Shown: positions 15,848 through 24,781, counted from the stretch's first letter. The stretch: 64,000 nucleotides of DNA from Guptibacillus hwajinpoensis (GCF_020171785.1 NZ_JAIVAE010000015.1:36151-100150), one strand, 5' to 3'. The notes: generated by a model not told the origin, from the sequence alone. Translations and numbers: made by a program.

Positions 15848-16357
15848 GGCTCCTGGAATCCAATTGCCAAGAAAGCGTTGTCAGCCCGATGTGTTTCATG
15901 AGGTGGCACATGACGTTTTATCAACAATAAAAAATCCTCCAAAGTCCTATTCCAACTATGGATAGTTGCTCGGTGATTTGTGCTTAGAAAATGTATTCGT
16001 GGATCAAGAATCAATTTTTACAATGATTGATTTTCAAGATTGTGAGAAACACTTTTATGTTTTCGACCTAGCTGCTGCAATTTATAGTGCGATGGAATAT
16101 TCATATGTTGGTGGGGGGAACATCGGAGACTATGGACGAGCGATGACAAAAGCAATCCTCCAAGGTTACCAGGAGGAAAATAACTTATCCCCTGAAATGG
16201 AAGATCAGCTTCCTTTATTTATTAAATTAAAGGAAGTAATTGAATACAGCTTAATGCATATGTACTGGAAAAAGAGAGGTTAACGGAAGAACAGATTAGA
16301 ATCATGAGTCATTTTAGATTAAGGATTGAACAGAACCATTCTTTACTAACGAGTTGA
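15848..16357 (+). pseudogene. Decayed APH-type phosphotransferase
   Basis: The remains read APGIQLPRKRCQPDVFHEVA, then SNYG, a TAG stop, LLGDLCLENVFVDQESIF and MIDFQDCEKHFYVFDLAAA. This is the catalytic loop and DFxDC metal-binding region of aminoglycoside/choline-kinase-like phosphotransferases. The expected HGDL is LGDL, the N-terminal ATP-binding half is missing, there is an internal stop, and after YWKK the frame shifts in an A5 run (16269-16273): the other frame continues ERLTEEQIRIMSHFRLRIEQ to a stop at 16357. With several independent lesions this is a genuine pseudogene. Confidence 0.8.
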
Positions 16358-16375
16358 ACCGAATCGTTTGGAATG

Positions 16376-16412
16376 TAGCCTGACTTCTAAGTAATTTAAA
16401 AATCAGGCGCTT
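16376..16412 (-). terminator. Hairpin between pseudogene and amidase
   Basis: AGCCTGA (16376-16382) pairs with TCAGGCG (16403-16409) around an AT-rich loop. It lies 40 bases beyond the amidase stop on the minus strand, but a T run is weak. Confidence 0.4.
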
Positions 16413-16451
16413 GTAAGCATAAATGAAACTATTTCCTTTGGTACTTCAATA

Positions 16452-17296
16452 TTATTTAATGGAATCCATATATTTTTTAACTTTTGCAGCTGTTGCAAAA
16501 CGATCTGTACCAGAAAGTACTGTGAATTTATCTGCTTTTAAGTCATTAGACTTTCCACCTACAACAATCAATTCATTGGCCACTTTATTGTTTGTAGCTA
16601 CGCTTCTTGTATAGATCGGGGCTGCAATACGATTGGCGAGTAACTCCGCAACAGGGTAATCAACAAATGAGTTAACGACTACCGCTACCTTTAACAATGA
16701 CAAGTCCTCCTCAGGTTTATAAGTCACGCCATAATAATCACAAATGCCTTTAGCATGTTCAATCGCTACTTCCTTTTGAAAATCTTTATCCAGCATGAGT
16801 AAAGCTTCAAATTTGTTATCCATATAGCCGTTTTCGGTTAGGACGGCGATCATCTTTGTCTCTCGTAAAACATGGAAATCTGCTTCTTTAATCCCTCGGT
16901 AATTTGCGGTGTCCCTTGTCGTAGGTATTTCGCGATGGAAGAAGCGAGTTTACCAGCTTCTTTGTTTGTATGCCCTAAATAAACGTATAGTTCGATACCA
17001 CTCGGATTTGCTCCACCAAATGAACCATCAAAGGCATTGTAGTGGATGGAGACGTAGGCATCTGCCTTCTTGCTGTTCGCAAGGTCTGTCCGTGTTTTAA
17101 GCGGAGTATCTGTATTAGTAGGGGCTACTAATAGAGTTTGAAATCCACATCTCTCTAATTCAACTTTAAGATACTTGACCACTTCTCTGTTAAATTCGTT
17201 TTCTTGGATGGAGCGACCGATTTCTGGAATATAGGGTGTTCGTTTTCCAGCAGTGTTCATTCCATGTCCATCATCTAACGCAATAAGTTTAGGCAT
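16452..17296 (-). CDS. N-acetylmuramoyl-L-alanine amidase, frameshifted
   Basis: Starts MPKLIALDDGHGMNTAGKRT at 17296 after AAAGAGGTGAGCTA. It carries the amidase_3 zinc ligands DGHG, E in NEFNREVVKYL and SIHYNAF. The frame breaks near 16882-16889: assembled it ends KKQISMFYERQR, while one extra A gives GLKEADFHVLRETKMIAVLTE with the catalytic Glu, then runs to 16452. The C-terminal part (VAELLANRIAAPIYTRS ... VVGGKSNDLKADKFTVLSGT) looks like a cell-wall-binding repeat 2 domain. No signal peptide, as in phage or sporulation amidases. It cleaves the peptide from muramic acid if intact. A single-base error in the assembly is a strong alternative to inactivation. Confidence 0.8.
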
Positions 17297-17351
17297 TAGC
17301 TCACCTCTTTTAAAGTAAAAGGGTATCCCTTTATTTAGTTGTTTACAAAAT

Positions 17352-17759
17352 TTAAAACGTGTAGGAAACACCTAAAAATTCCACTGGTCCAGTAACAACT
17401 GCTCCAGTTAGGAGAGAATTTTCAAGCTCAACAGTAAGCGAGTATCCCTGATTGGATGTATCAGGAACGTTCATATCGATTGCATGAACGGTAACAGTTT
17501 GTTCTTGTCCCACTGACAAGAGCACTGCTTCTCTGCTCGTATAGATGACTTGATTCCCTCTTAGTATCGTAAAGATTAATACTGGAGTTAGCAAAGAGGA
17601 CCTAACCCCTACTGTAGCACTTAATAGGACTCTGTTAGCGCCTTGAGGTACAGCAAGACCAAATTGAGCAAGTAAAATTGGTGTGCCTGTAACAGTGCGG
17701 TTTAGTGATCCACTTCCTTGAGCAGGTACACTTGTCCCAATATTAAACACGTTCGACAT
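17352..17759 (-). CDS. Unknown beta-rich protein
   Basis: 135 residues from ATG 17759 (AGAGAAG upstream). Starts MSNVFNIGTSVPAQGSGSLN and is rich in V, T, S and G with alternating hydrophobics, suggesting a jelly-roll or other all-beta fold like those at the surface of spores or phage. No signal peptide, no Cys. Not recognised. It is directly upstream of the amidase gene on the same strand, 55 bases apart, so the two may be co-transcribed. Confidence 0.6.
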   Translation of the reverse strand: MSNVFNIGTSVPAQGSGSLNRTVTGTPILLAQFGLAVPQGANRVLLSATVGVRSSLLTPVLIFTILRGNQVIYTSREAVLLSVGQEQTVTVHAIDMNVPDTSNQGYSLTVELENSLLTGAVVTGPVEFLGVSYTF

Positions 17760-18042
17760 GATAACTTCTCTCTTCAAATTACAGATAGGAATAGAGTCAG
17801 GATGAAGGATATTTCAAAATGGACGCTGAATATAAAAAGATACAAGCTATTCCTTCCTTAATATTATATGGATTTATATGGAAGGTGATTGGGTTGTGCA
17901 GGAAATTGTACTATTGAAGAACAATATATAAGAATAGTTATTGCGTTTAAAAAAAAGCAAAGTGTTTGAGACGTAAAAAAGGAAAAGTAAACGTAACGGT
18001 GGTCCTGACCCAGAAACGAAACAACTGATTAGAAGTATTATT

Positions 18043-18219
18043 ATGTTTGAAGCTGAGAATATAGAGGAAGCGATCGTGTTGGCTATTCTTCATGCGACAA
18101 CACAAGTGAATAGAAGAAGAATTAGGATAACATCGCAAGTCTATCATAGAGGATTTGCTACAAAACAAGAAAAAATTATAGGGGAAATAAGGAAAAAGAG
18201 GCGAAGCGAAAGAAAATGA
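18043..18219 (+). CDS. Small basic protein overlapping GNAT start
   Basis: 58 residues, MFEAENIEEAIVLAILHATT and then a very basic C-terminus (KKRRSERK). Its stop overlaps the start of the next gene (ATGA), which suggests translational coupling. The ribosome site is poor; the frame is open upstream (KRKSKRNGGPDPETKQLIRS) to a TAA at 17974, and a longer original gene with a damaged start is possible. Not recognised. Confidence 0.35.
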   Translation: MFEAENIEEAIVLAILHATTQVNRRRIRITSQVYHRGFATKQEKIIGEIRKKRRSERK

Positions 18220-19106
18220 AAACAATCACTGATCCGACTATTAAACTAAAACCATCATTAAATCAAATAGACTACTACGAAATCCTGAGATTAAAAGATC
18301 GCTGTCTTGATGAAGAAGAAGACTTAACGTTAAAACTAGAACTTGATTACAAACTAAATCATTCTCGTAACGAGAGTACAGGTCAGCATAAACTCAACGA
18401 GTTTCTATTTTATGATGATTACACACTGATCGGCTATATGGGCATCTGTCAATTTAGTTCAGAAGCATTAGAAGTAAATGGGATGGTTCATCCGGATTAT
18501 AGGAGAATGGGAGTCTTTAAACGATTGTTTTCATTCGTTCATGATGAGTGGAATAAAAGAGAATCGAAACAAATGCTTTTGTTGAGTGATCACAATTCTA
18601 GATCTGGGATTGAATTTAGTAAGAGTATGGGAGCTCATTATGAAAACTCGGAATATGAGATGCATTTAGTCGGTGAAGCAAGTGAAGCTATCGAAATGAC
18701 AAACCTACATTTCAGAAAAGCTTTAAAACAAGATGCAAAAGAAATTGCAAGACAGAATGCGATCTACTTTCATATGAATTCAGACGAAGAGTTTCCCGAG
18801 GAAACATCAATAGGCGGAATGGATGTTTTTCTAGCTGAATGGAACCAGTCGGTTGTAGGGAAAGTTCATATAGAACTACAGAATGGTGTAGGTGGTATTT
18901 ATGGTTTAGGTGTTCTACCCGAATATCGACGACAAGGATTTGGCAGAGAGATTCTGATGAAAGCTGTAAAGGAACTAAGAGATAAACAAGCTCAACAAAT
19001 CTTGCTTCAAGTGGCAGTAAAGAACAAGAATGCGTTAAAGCTATACCGATCGTGTGGTTTTAAAGTGACTTCTACAATGGATTATTTCAAATTAACAAAG
19101 AAGTGA
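18216..19106 (+). CDS. Double-domain GNAT acetyltransferase
   Basis: 296 residues with two GNAT folds. The first (about 65-155) has VNGMVHPDYRRMGVFKRLF as the acetyl-CoA-binding motif, and the second (about 165-296) has the classic GLGVLPEYRRQGFGREIL followed by LQVAVKNKNALKLYRSCGF. Tandem GNAT proteins of this size acetylate small molecules or peptides; the substrate cannot be inferred. The start overlaps the stop of the small basic ORF. Confidence 0.88.
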   Translation: MKTITDPTIKLKPSLNQIDYYEILRLKDRCLDEEEDLTLKLELDYKLNHSRNESTGQHKLNEFLFYDDYTLIGYMGICQFSSEALEVNGMVHPDYRRMGVFKRLFSFVHDEWNKRESKQMLLLSDHNSRSGIEFSKSMGAHYENSEYEMHLVGEASEAIEMTNLHFRKALKQDAKEIARQNAIYFHMNSDEEFPEETSIGGMDVFLAEWNQSVVGKVHIELQNGVGGIYGLGVLPEYRRQGFGREILMKAVKELRDKQAQQILLQVAVKNKNALKLYRSCGFKVTSTMDYFKLTKK

Positions 19107-19166
19107 CGAAAACATTTAGCCAATAACAAGGGGAGCCCTCGGTTTATATCAGACCCAATCCCCATG

Positions 19167-19195
19167 TTGACATGTTTACCGCCGGTGAATATACT
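19167..19195 (+). promoter_or_regulatory. Sigma-A promoter of the ABC-F leader
   Basis: TTGACA (19167-19172), exactly 17 bases, TATACT (19190-19195). It is followed at once by a leader peptide with a good ribosome site. Confidence 0.85.
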
Positions 19196-19222
19196 AAATA
19201 TGTAAGTAAAAGGTGGAAAGGA

Positions 19223-19258
19223 ATGGTACTTAGCGGATGTGGAATTAATCTTATTTAA
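19223..19258 (+). CDS. Leader peptide of the ABC-F attenuator
   Basis: An 11-codon ORF, MVLSGCGINLI, preceded by AGGTGGAAAGGA. Short leader ORFs of this sort sit upstream of many ARE ABC-F genes. A ribosome stalled on them by a peptidyl-transferase antibiotic changes folding of the downstream leader. The role here is inferred from position and from the alternative hairpins at 19434-19483. Confidence 0.6.
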   Translation: MVLSGCGINLI

Positions 19259-19433
19259 ACGGGATCAAACTCATATTTTCATAAAAATGAGAACCTGGAA
19301 AATAGGATTAGTCTGTCCAATTAAGTGATCATTTCATCATGTACCTTTTTCAAATAAAGGGAGACGTAAAGAATATTTACGTTTATTTCACTATTTGTTT
19401 AAGCGTTTGCATGTTATTTGATATGGGATTAGC

Positions 19434-19483
19434 AGCCTCTCCAGGATTCTTGGAGAGGCTTATTTATGTTCAATAAGCCTCTC
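19434..19483 (+). promoter_or_regulatory. Attenuator with two exclusive hairpins
   Basis: Hairpin 1: AGCCTCTCCA (19434-19443) with TTGGAGAGGCT (19450-19460), followed by TTATTTATGTT. Hairpin 2: GAGAGGCTTATT (19453-19464) with AATAAGCCTCTC (19472-19483), a perfect 12-bp stem. They share the middle strand, so only one can form. Hairpin 1 resembles a terminator, hairpin 2 an antiterminator. This is known logic for vmlR and related ABC-F genes. Confidence 0.7.
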
Positions 19484-19510
19484 AATCAAATTTAGTAAGA
19501 GGTGACCTGC

Positions 19511-21223
19511 ATGGCGCGAGTGATACAAGTGAAAGAACTGCAGAAAAGTTTTGGCGAACGGGAAATTTTAAGTGACGTTAACTTTGAGATACGAAATGGT
19601 GAAAAGATTGGTTTAGTGGGCTGGAATGGGGCTGGGAAATCAACCCTTGTCAATATTTTGATGAAAAGGATTGAACCAGATAGAGGTTCTGTGACCATTC
19701 CCCATGTGAACATTGGCTATTTGCCTCAATCAACAGATAATCACCTGGCTGTTGATGCTGAACTTTTCGGTGAAAGGTTACTGGAACAAAGTAAGAAGCT
19801 AGGGTTTCAGAAAGAGCGATGGGAGCAGGAGAATCTCCAACATTTAAGTGGTGGCGAAAAACTGAAATTCTCTTTAGCGAAGATCTGGGCAAGTTCACCC
19901 GAATTTTTGATCTTAGATGAACCAACGAATCACTTGGATATGCAGGGGGTTAAATGGCTTAGTGAAGAAGTGAGGAGTTATTCCGGTGCTGCCCTCATCA
20001 TTTCACATGATCGCTATTTTTTAGATGAAACTGTGACGAAGATATTTGAATTGGAATTTGGAAAATTAACAATCTATGATGGGAATTACTCGTTCTACCG
20101 ACATGAAAAACAGAGAAGAACCGAGCAGAATAAGCGTGATTATGAAAAACAACAGCGTAAGGTCGAGGTGATTGAACAGCAAATCTCTACGTTGAAAGAT
20201 TGGTCAGCTAAGGGCCATCGTGAAGCTGGAAAAGGTGGATCCCAATCGGAAAATCGACAAATGGGATTGCGGGAATTCGAACGAGCGAAGGCTAAGAAAA
20301 AGGATAATCAGATAAAATCGAAGCTGAAACGCTTAAATCTAGAGCTTAAGAAAGATGGAGTCGAAAAGCCGAAAGAAGAGAAGACGGTCTCTTTTCAGTT
20401 TGAACCAGCGTCAAAACGTGGGAAACGAGTTCTCGAAGCCAAAGGAATCAAGAAGGAGTTTGGGGATCGGCTACTTTTTGATAACAGTCACTTTTACATC
20501 AAACATGGTGAACGAATTGGGTTGATTGGCTCCAATGGTACCGGAAAAACCACGTTTATTAAACTCCTTTTGGAACAAGAAAAGCTTACAAAAGGTTCGC
20601 TATGGATAAGTGAATCGACAAAAGTGGCGTACCTTTCGCAAGATGTAACGGACTTACCAGGCGAGAAGACACCACTAGACTACCTTAATTTATCGAATCG
20701 ACAGCAGGAAACAAAAGCGAGAACACTCCTGTCCAATATGGGCATTTCTCAAGTAATTCTTGGGAAAACCATTTCTCAATTGAGTCTAGGAGAACGAACG
20801 AGATTAAAGCTAATTTATATGATTTTGATGGATTATGACTTCTTAATTCTGGATGAACCGACGAACCATCTCGATCTTCCAAGCCGGGAAGAGTTAGAAA
20901 GAACGCTAAGTACGTATACAGGTACGCTGTTGATCGTTTCACATGACAGGTACGTAATTGAAAAACTGTGTACCAAATTATTAGTTATTGAAAACGGGCA
21001 AATGAAGCGGGTTGAGGTAGGCATTAAGGAATATGAGGAAAAACATAAGAATAAGGAGACAGGAAGCGAAAACGTAAGGGAAGAATTAGCCGTTCTTGAG
21101 ACCAAAATGACAGAGCTCCTAGGCAAAATCAGTTACTTGGCAGTGGGAACGGAGGAATATAAATCGATTGATAAAGAGCTAATGAAGTTGATGGATCTAA
21201 AAAGAAAGATTAACAGCTTATGA
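19511..21223 (+). CDS. VmlR/Vga-type ABC-F ribosome protection protein
   Basis: 570 residues from ATG 19511 (AAGAGGTGA upstream). Two ABC cassettes without membrane segments: Walker A GWNGAGKST at 37-45, signature LSGGEKLK, Walker B LILDEPTNHLD; second Walker A GSNGTGKTT, signature LSLGERTRLK, Walker B LILDEPTNHLDLPSRE. The linker between them is long, charged and helical, as in antibiotic-resistance ABC-F proteins, where it reaches into the ribosome E and P sites to dislodge lincosamides, streptogramin A or pleuromutilins. The C-terminal helix (VLETKMTELLGKISYL...) also resembles VmlR. Upstream promoter, leader peptide and attenuator fit drug-induced expression. Confidence 0.88.
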   Translation: MARVIQVKELQKSFGEREILSDVNFEIRNGEKIGLVGWNGAGKSTLVNILMKRIEPDRGSVTIPHVNIGYLPQSTDNHLAVDAELFGERLLEQSKKLGFQKERWEQENLQHLSGGEKLKFSLAKIWASSPEFLILDEPTNHLDMQGVKWLSEEVRSYSGAALIISHDRYFLDETVTKIFELEFGKLTIYDGNYSFYRHEKQRRTEQNKRDYEKQQRKVEVIEQQISTLKDWSAKGHREAGKGGSQSENRQMGLREFERAKAKKKDNQIKSKLKRLNLELKKDGVEKPKEEKTVSFQFEPASKRGKRVLEAKGIKKEFGDRLLFDNSHFYIKHGERIGLIGSNGTGKTTFIKLLLEQEKLTKGSLWISESTKVAYLSQDVTDLPGEKTPLDYLNLSNRQQETKARTLLSNMGISQVILGKTISQLSLGERTRLKLIYMILMDYDFLILDEPTNHLDLPSREELERTLSTYTGTLLIVSHDRYVIEKLCTKLLVIENGQMKRVEVGIKEYEEKHKNKETGSENVREELAVLETKMTELLGKISYLAVGTEEYKSIDKELMKLMDLKRKINSL

Positions 21224-21324
21224 TGTAGCGTGATGTTTTGCTATCTTTGCAGAACCCGGTTGAACTTAAGATAAGTTGAAGGAAGATTCCTCGATCACTT
21301 ATTTGAATGGAATAATTAAACCAG

Positions 21325-21462
21325 CTAGACATTGAGGGTGCCAATGATTCGAGGGTTGTTAAGGGTGTCTCCAATCAGATTTTTAATGGACTGAAGGGTT
21401 TGATTAGCAACTAATTCAATATTACTAACTTCTAACGATGCTAGGAATCCAATCTATTCGAG
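21325..21462 (-). pseudogene. 3' remnant of an unknown gene
   Basis: On the minus strand an open frame reads GFLASLEVSNIELVANQTLQ and SIKNLIGDTLNNPRIIGTLN and then stops. It has coding character but no start codon; a stop lies just upstream where it meets the terminator palindrome. Not recognised; likely a truncated gene end. Confidence 0.35.
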
Positions 21463-21480
21463 ATTCCTAGCATTTTTTAT
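21439..21480 (+). terminator. Terminator downstream of ABC-F gene
   Basis: TGCTAGGAATC pairs perfectly with GATTCCTAGCA over 11 bp and is followed by TTTTTTAT. It is 215 bases after the ABC-F stop, the only clear terminator in this gap. Confidence 0.85.
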
Positions 21481-21684
21481 GTAGGTTTTTGCGTTTCGTT
21501 TACAAATAGGTTCACTCGTTGGTGTATCGAGTTATTACATCTATTAGACTTTCTATTGTCTTTGGCAACAGTATGGTAAAAAGTATGGAATGTTCATGTA
21601 TTTTCCATGATTTTGTTTTATGTGGTAAATAATTGGGAATTCCCTCCGAACAACATTATTTTAGTACAGCAAAGGAGGATTATA

Positions 21685-22560
21685 ATGCGAGTCTATTATA
21701 CAGGTTTCGTAATATTAGCAGCTATTTTATGGGGGATTTCAGGAGGTTTAGCAGGGATTTTAATGGACAAAGGATGGAGTCCCCTTGTGATCTCTTTTTA
21801 TAGAGGGGCGATAGGGTTAGTGTGTTTAGTGATTTGGGTACTTCTTAAACGAAAAGAGAATTTAAAGAAACATTCGTCGAAAACGGTTATGTGGGCAATG
21901 CTCGCTGGAGTGGCTGTAGCTAGTAACTTCAGCTTTTACTTTCTTAGTATTTCTGAATCTGGTGTAGCAGTAGCCTCGACCTTAATGTACACCGCACCGA
22001 TATTCGTCTTAATTAGTTCTTTTTGCTTTCGAATCGAGTCAATTACGCCATTTAAGGTTATCTCGATGATTATTGTCATGTTTGGTATCAGTTTATTAAC
22101 GAACATTTATGAAACAGGAATAAGCGAACTAAATGTGGTAGGGATCATGAGCGGGTTACTATCAGGTATTTCTTATGCGCTCTTTATCTTTAGTTTCAAA
22201 AATGCTTCTAAAAATAATAGTCCTCCGTTTGTTCTTAGCACGGCTTTTGCTACATTTACTGTGGTATTGCTCCTGTTTATTGATCATAAGGAAGCAGTAT
22301 CCGCATTGTTTTCGGAGGATCTAATCTGGTTTATTACGCTCGGAATCATTGGCGCAGGCGTTTCCTTTTACCTCTATGTAGAAGGGTTGAAAAAAACTTC
22401 CGCTTCCGTAGCTTCGGTTATTGCGATGGTTGAACCCGTCACCGCTTCTTTATTTGGATTAGTGGTTTTAGGAGAAGTTCTTACGGTCCTTCAGAGTATT
22501 GGGCTTATTGTTATCCTAATTACAATTACGATGTTAAGTGTAAAACAAAAGGATTGTTGA
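21685..22560 (+). CDS. EamA-family (DMT) transporter
   Basis: 291 residues from ATG 21685, which has AAAGGAGG upstream; an earlier in-frame start lacks a site. Ten hydrophobic helices fall in two homologous EamA halves (about 1-135 and 145-290), with the typical YRGAIGLVCL and MVEPVTASLFGLVVLGE segments. Drug/metabolite transporters of this type export amino acids, metabolites or drugs; the substrate is unknown. Monocistronic as far as can be seen. Confidence 0.9.
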   Translation: MRVYYTGFVILAAILWGISGGLAGILMDKGWSPLVISFYRGAIGLVCLVIWVLLKRKENLKKHSSKTVMWAMLAGVAVASNFSFYFLSISESGVAVASTLMYTAPIFVLISSFCFRIESITPFKVISMIIVMFGISLLTNIYETGISELNVVGIMSGLLSGISYALFIFSFKNASKNNSPPFVLSTAFATFTVVLLLFIDHKEAVSALFSEDLIWFITLGIIGAGVSFYLYVEGLKKTSASVASVIAMVEPVTASLFGLVVLGEVLTVLQSIGLIVILITITMLSVKQKDC

Positions 22561-22663
22561 AGAATGATGAGAGAAAGTATGGTAGTAGCGTAGGTTGTTT
22601 GATTTAATGAATGTAAGAACTTTTGTGAAATTTTTACTACTGCGAATCGAAGGGGAAAGTGAT

Positions 22664-22861
22664 ATGGAAAAGGAGTGTTTTGTTTGCGTGAAGCCTGTAG
22701 GACTGCTGAGGGGGATGAGCTATGAAGATGATTTGTACGGAAGACATAGTGATCGAAGAAAAAAACGGGTCTATTCCGGCCATGTGGTCATTAAGGTAAA
22801 AGTGAGTAAGGCACTTCCTGGATGTGAGCGCGCTCAATTAGTAAGACTAGTCATCACATGA
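22664..22861 (+). CDS. Small basic protein of unknown function
   Basis: 65 residues, MEKECFVCVKPVGLLRGMSY then a very basic middle (GRHSDRRKKRVYSGHVVIKVKV). ATG 22664 follows GAAGGGGAAAG. Two Cys near the N-terminus (CFVC) could bind metal. Its stop overlaps the next start (ATGA), so the two small genes are probably translated together. Not recognised. Confidence 0.5.
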   Translation: MEKECFVCVKPVGLLRGMSYEDDLYGRHSDRRKKRVYSGHVVIKVKVSKALPGCERAQLVRLVIT

Positions 22862-23082
22862 GCGTGTCCTTCATTTGGTTTATCGTGCTGACGAGCATGG
22901 GGCTATCATTTTTTTATTGGGGAGTAAGAGAAGTATGGCGAGGTAGTAAAGGGATTAATCGTGTTAAAGGCTATTTGGAATGTTTGTATGAAGTGGTGAC
23001 ACTTCAACTAAGTTCGGTTAGTCTTCACCTTCTAGTGGGAGTTGTATTGTTTATAGCAGGTGGAGTGTCTCTTTTCTTGTAG
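22858..23082 (+). CDS. Small membrane protein
   Basis: 74 residues with two helices (about 4-22 and 54-73) joined by a mixed loop (REVWRGSKGINRVKGYLECLYEVV). The start overlaps the stop of the previous small gene and relies on it for translation. Not recognised. Confidence 0.55.
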   Translation: MSVSFIWFIVLTSMGLSFFYWGVREVWRGSKGINRVKGYLECLYEVVTLQLSSVSLHLLVGVVLFIAGGVSLFL

Positions 23083-23161
23083 AGTGAAGGAATGTCTTTC
23101 AGTACGTGAGATAGATCTATGTGAGAGAGCATATTATATGGTTGAAGAGAACGGTAAGAAA

Positions 23162-23195
23162 AGGCCCGCAAAACGAATGGTTTTGCGGGCCTTAA
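23162..23195. terminator. Bidirectional terminator
   Basis: AAGGCCCGCAAAAC ... GTTTTGCGGGCCTT is a 14-bp perfect stem that can serve the small gene pair (+) and the convergent SDR gene (-). Confidence 0.9.
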
Positions 23196-23211
23196 TATTA
23201 TTTTAGATCAC

Positions 23212-23961
23212 TTACTTCGTATTCGTAAACCCGCCATCAATGCGGATCACTTCACCATTGATATACTGTGCTTTCGACGTTAGTAGAAACGTAACAAGTT
23301 CTGCTACTTCTTCGGGCGTTCCGAGACGTTTCTGTGGAATACCGGCTTCGGCATTTTCTTTCATTTTCGGATTGGCATCATAAAAGTCTTTAACCATTGG
23401 GGTTTCGGTTGGTCCAGGGGCGATTGCGTTTGCACGCAGGCCGTCTTTCGCATATTCAGCCACAATACTTTTCGTTAGTCCAATAATCCCGTGCTTTGTA
23501 GCGGAATACGTGACAACCGAATCCTGACCAATGACGCCGGCACTTGAAGCGGTGTTCACGATGGAACCTCCACCATTTTTGATCATCACATCAGCTACGT
23601 ATCGAACACCGTATAAGGCGCCCATTAGGTTAATGTCGACGATCTTCTCGATTTCTTCAACCTTTGTATTTAAGTAGTATTCTCCACTACCGGAGATGCC
23701 GGCGTTATTGAAGAAATAATCAATTGAACCAAAGGCTTCCACTGTTTTATCGACGTAGTTTTTTACTTCATCTGCTTTGGATACATCAGCTTTTATGAAA
23801 AGCGCATCAACGCCAGCTTTTTTTGCTAGGTCAACCGTTTCATTACCGCCTTCTTCGTTAATGTCTACGGCAACGATATTAACACCTTCATTAGCTAAAC
23901 GAACAGCAGCTGCTTGTCCTAATCCACTTCCTGCACCTGTAATAATTGCGACTTTACTCAT
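23212..23961 (-). CDS. SDR-family oxidoreductase
   Basis: 249 residues, classical short-chain dehydrogenase. The cofactor motif TGAGSGLG is at 8-15, NNAG near 90, a catalytic Ser in NTASSAG near 138 and YSATKHG near 152. The end GEVIRIDGGFTNTK is typical of 3-oxoacyl-ACP-reductase/glucose-dehydrogenase-like members. Asp after the second beta strand (AVDINEEG) suggests NAD rather than NADP. The substrate cannot be inferred. GGAGGTTTTATGC precedes the ATG. Monocistronic. Confidence 0.92.
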   Translation of the reverse strand: MSKVAIITGAGSGLGQAAAVRLANEGVNIVAVDINEEGGNETVDLAKKAGVDALFIKADVSKADEVKNYVDKTVEAFGSIDYFFNNAGISGSGEYYLNTKVEEIEKIVDINLMGALYGVRYVADVMIKNGGGSIVNTASSAGVIGQDSVVTYSATKHGIIGLTKSIVAEYAKDGLRANAIAPGPTETPMVKDFYDANPKMKENAEAGIPQKRLGTPEEVAELVTFLLTSKAQYINGEVIRIDGGFTNTK

Positions 23962-24113
23962 GCATAAAACCTCCTAATTCGTTGTTTAAAAATCCTATCC
24001 TGTTGCTATAGTACTAGCTTTACCCGATAAAAAATCACATTAAACGATTGGAGTGTAGCGCATAAGTCACGGATGGTAAGGCGTAACAAAAAAGCTGAAA
24101 TGGAAAAACGATG

Positions 24114-24692
24114 TTACCTTGATACGTATTTGTTTCCCGTTACCCAAAAACGCCATGGATAGTCCCGTGCTTCACCGGAGTTATCAATGCCAATTCGTTT
24201 TCCTTCAGAAATGTGATCAGGCTGATAACCACTCCGAATATAAAGTGGCGCTCGCATTAAAGCATGTCCATAATCCCCTGGATCAATCCCAAGTGCTTTT
24301 GTGAGCTTACCAGGTCCATCCGTCCATTCCTTTTGTTTACGGCCGGGTCTTCGTTGTTCCATTAAATCGAGTCCTTTTAGAGGCTCAACGGCTCGCACTA
24401 GAACAGCTTCTGGAACACCGGTTTCAGCACTGACGACGTTGAATAAACAGTGAGTATGCATCACATAGGTATAGGCATTTCCAGGAGGGCCAAACATCAC
24501 TTCCGTGCGCTTTGTGCGTTTGTTATTGAAACTATGGGCGGCTTGATCGGTTGCTCCTAGATATGCTTCTGTTTCAACGATATATCCCGATGCAAGCCCT
24601 TCGTCTGTTTCTTTTACCAGCTCACAGCCGAGAAGCGCTTTTGCTAGTTCGAGGGTCGGTTTTTGATAGAATTCTCTTGGTAAGATTGACAT
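24114..24692 (-). CDS. 3-methyladenine DNA glycosylase (AAG/MPG family)
   Basis: 192 residues from ATG 24692 (AAAGGAAG upstream); a longer frame runs back through the GTGACAGGCAC hairpin and is unlikely. Contains LGCELVKE, IVETEAYLGATDQAAHSFNNKRTKR (catalytic Glu in ETEAY), VMFGPPGNAYTYVMHT and GPGKLTKALGI, all AAG-family landmarks. It removes alkylated purines and hypoxanthine from DNA, starting base excision repair. Length is normal (human-type single domain). Confidence 0.93.
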   Translation of the reverse strand: MSILPREFYQKPTLELAKALLGCELVKETDEGLASGYIVETEAYLGATDQAAHSFNNKRTKRTEVMFGPPGNAYTYVMHTHCLFNVVSAETGVPEAVLVRAVEPLKGLDLMEQRRPGRKQKEWTDGPGKLTKALGIDPGDYGHALMRAPLYIRSGYQPDHISEGKRIGIDNSGEARDYPWRFWVTGNKYVSR

Positions 24693-24781
24693 GAGTGGCT
24701 TCCTTTCTAATGGGGGATGAAAACTTGATTTCAGGTCTCTATGTACCAGTTTTCCACGAGTTTTGAATAGATAAACGCGGG

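Noticed and set aside
15775..16014. Minus-strand ORF of 79 codons
   Set aside because: It is antisense to the phosphotransferase remnant, whose coding sense on the + strand is clear.
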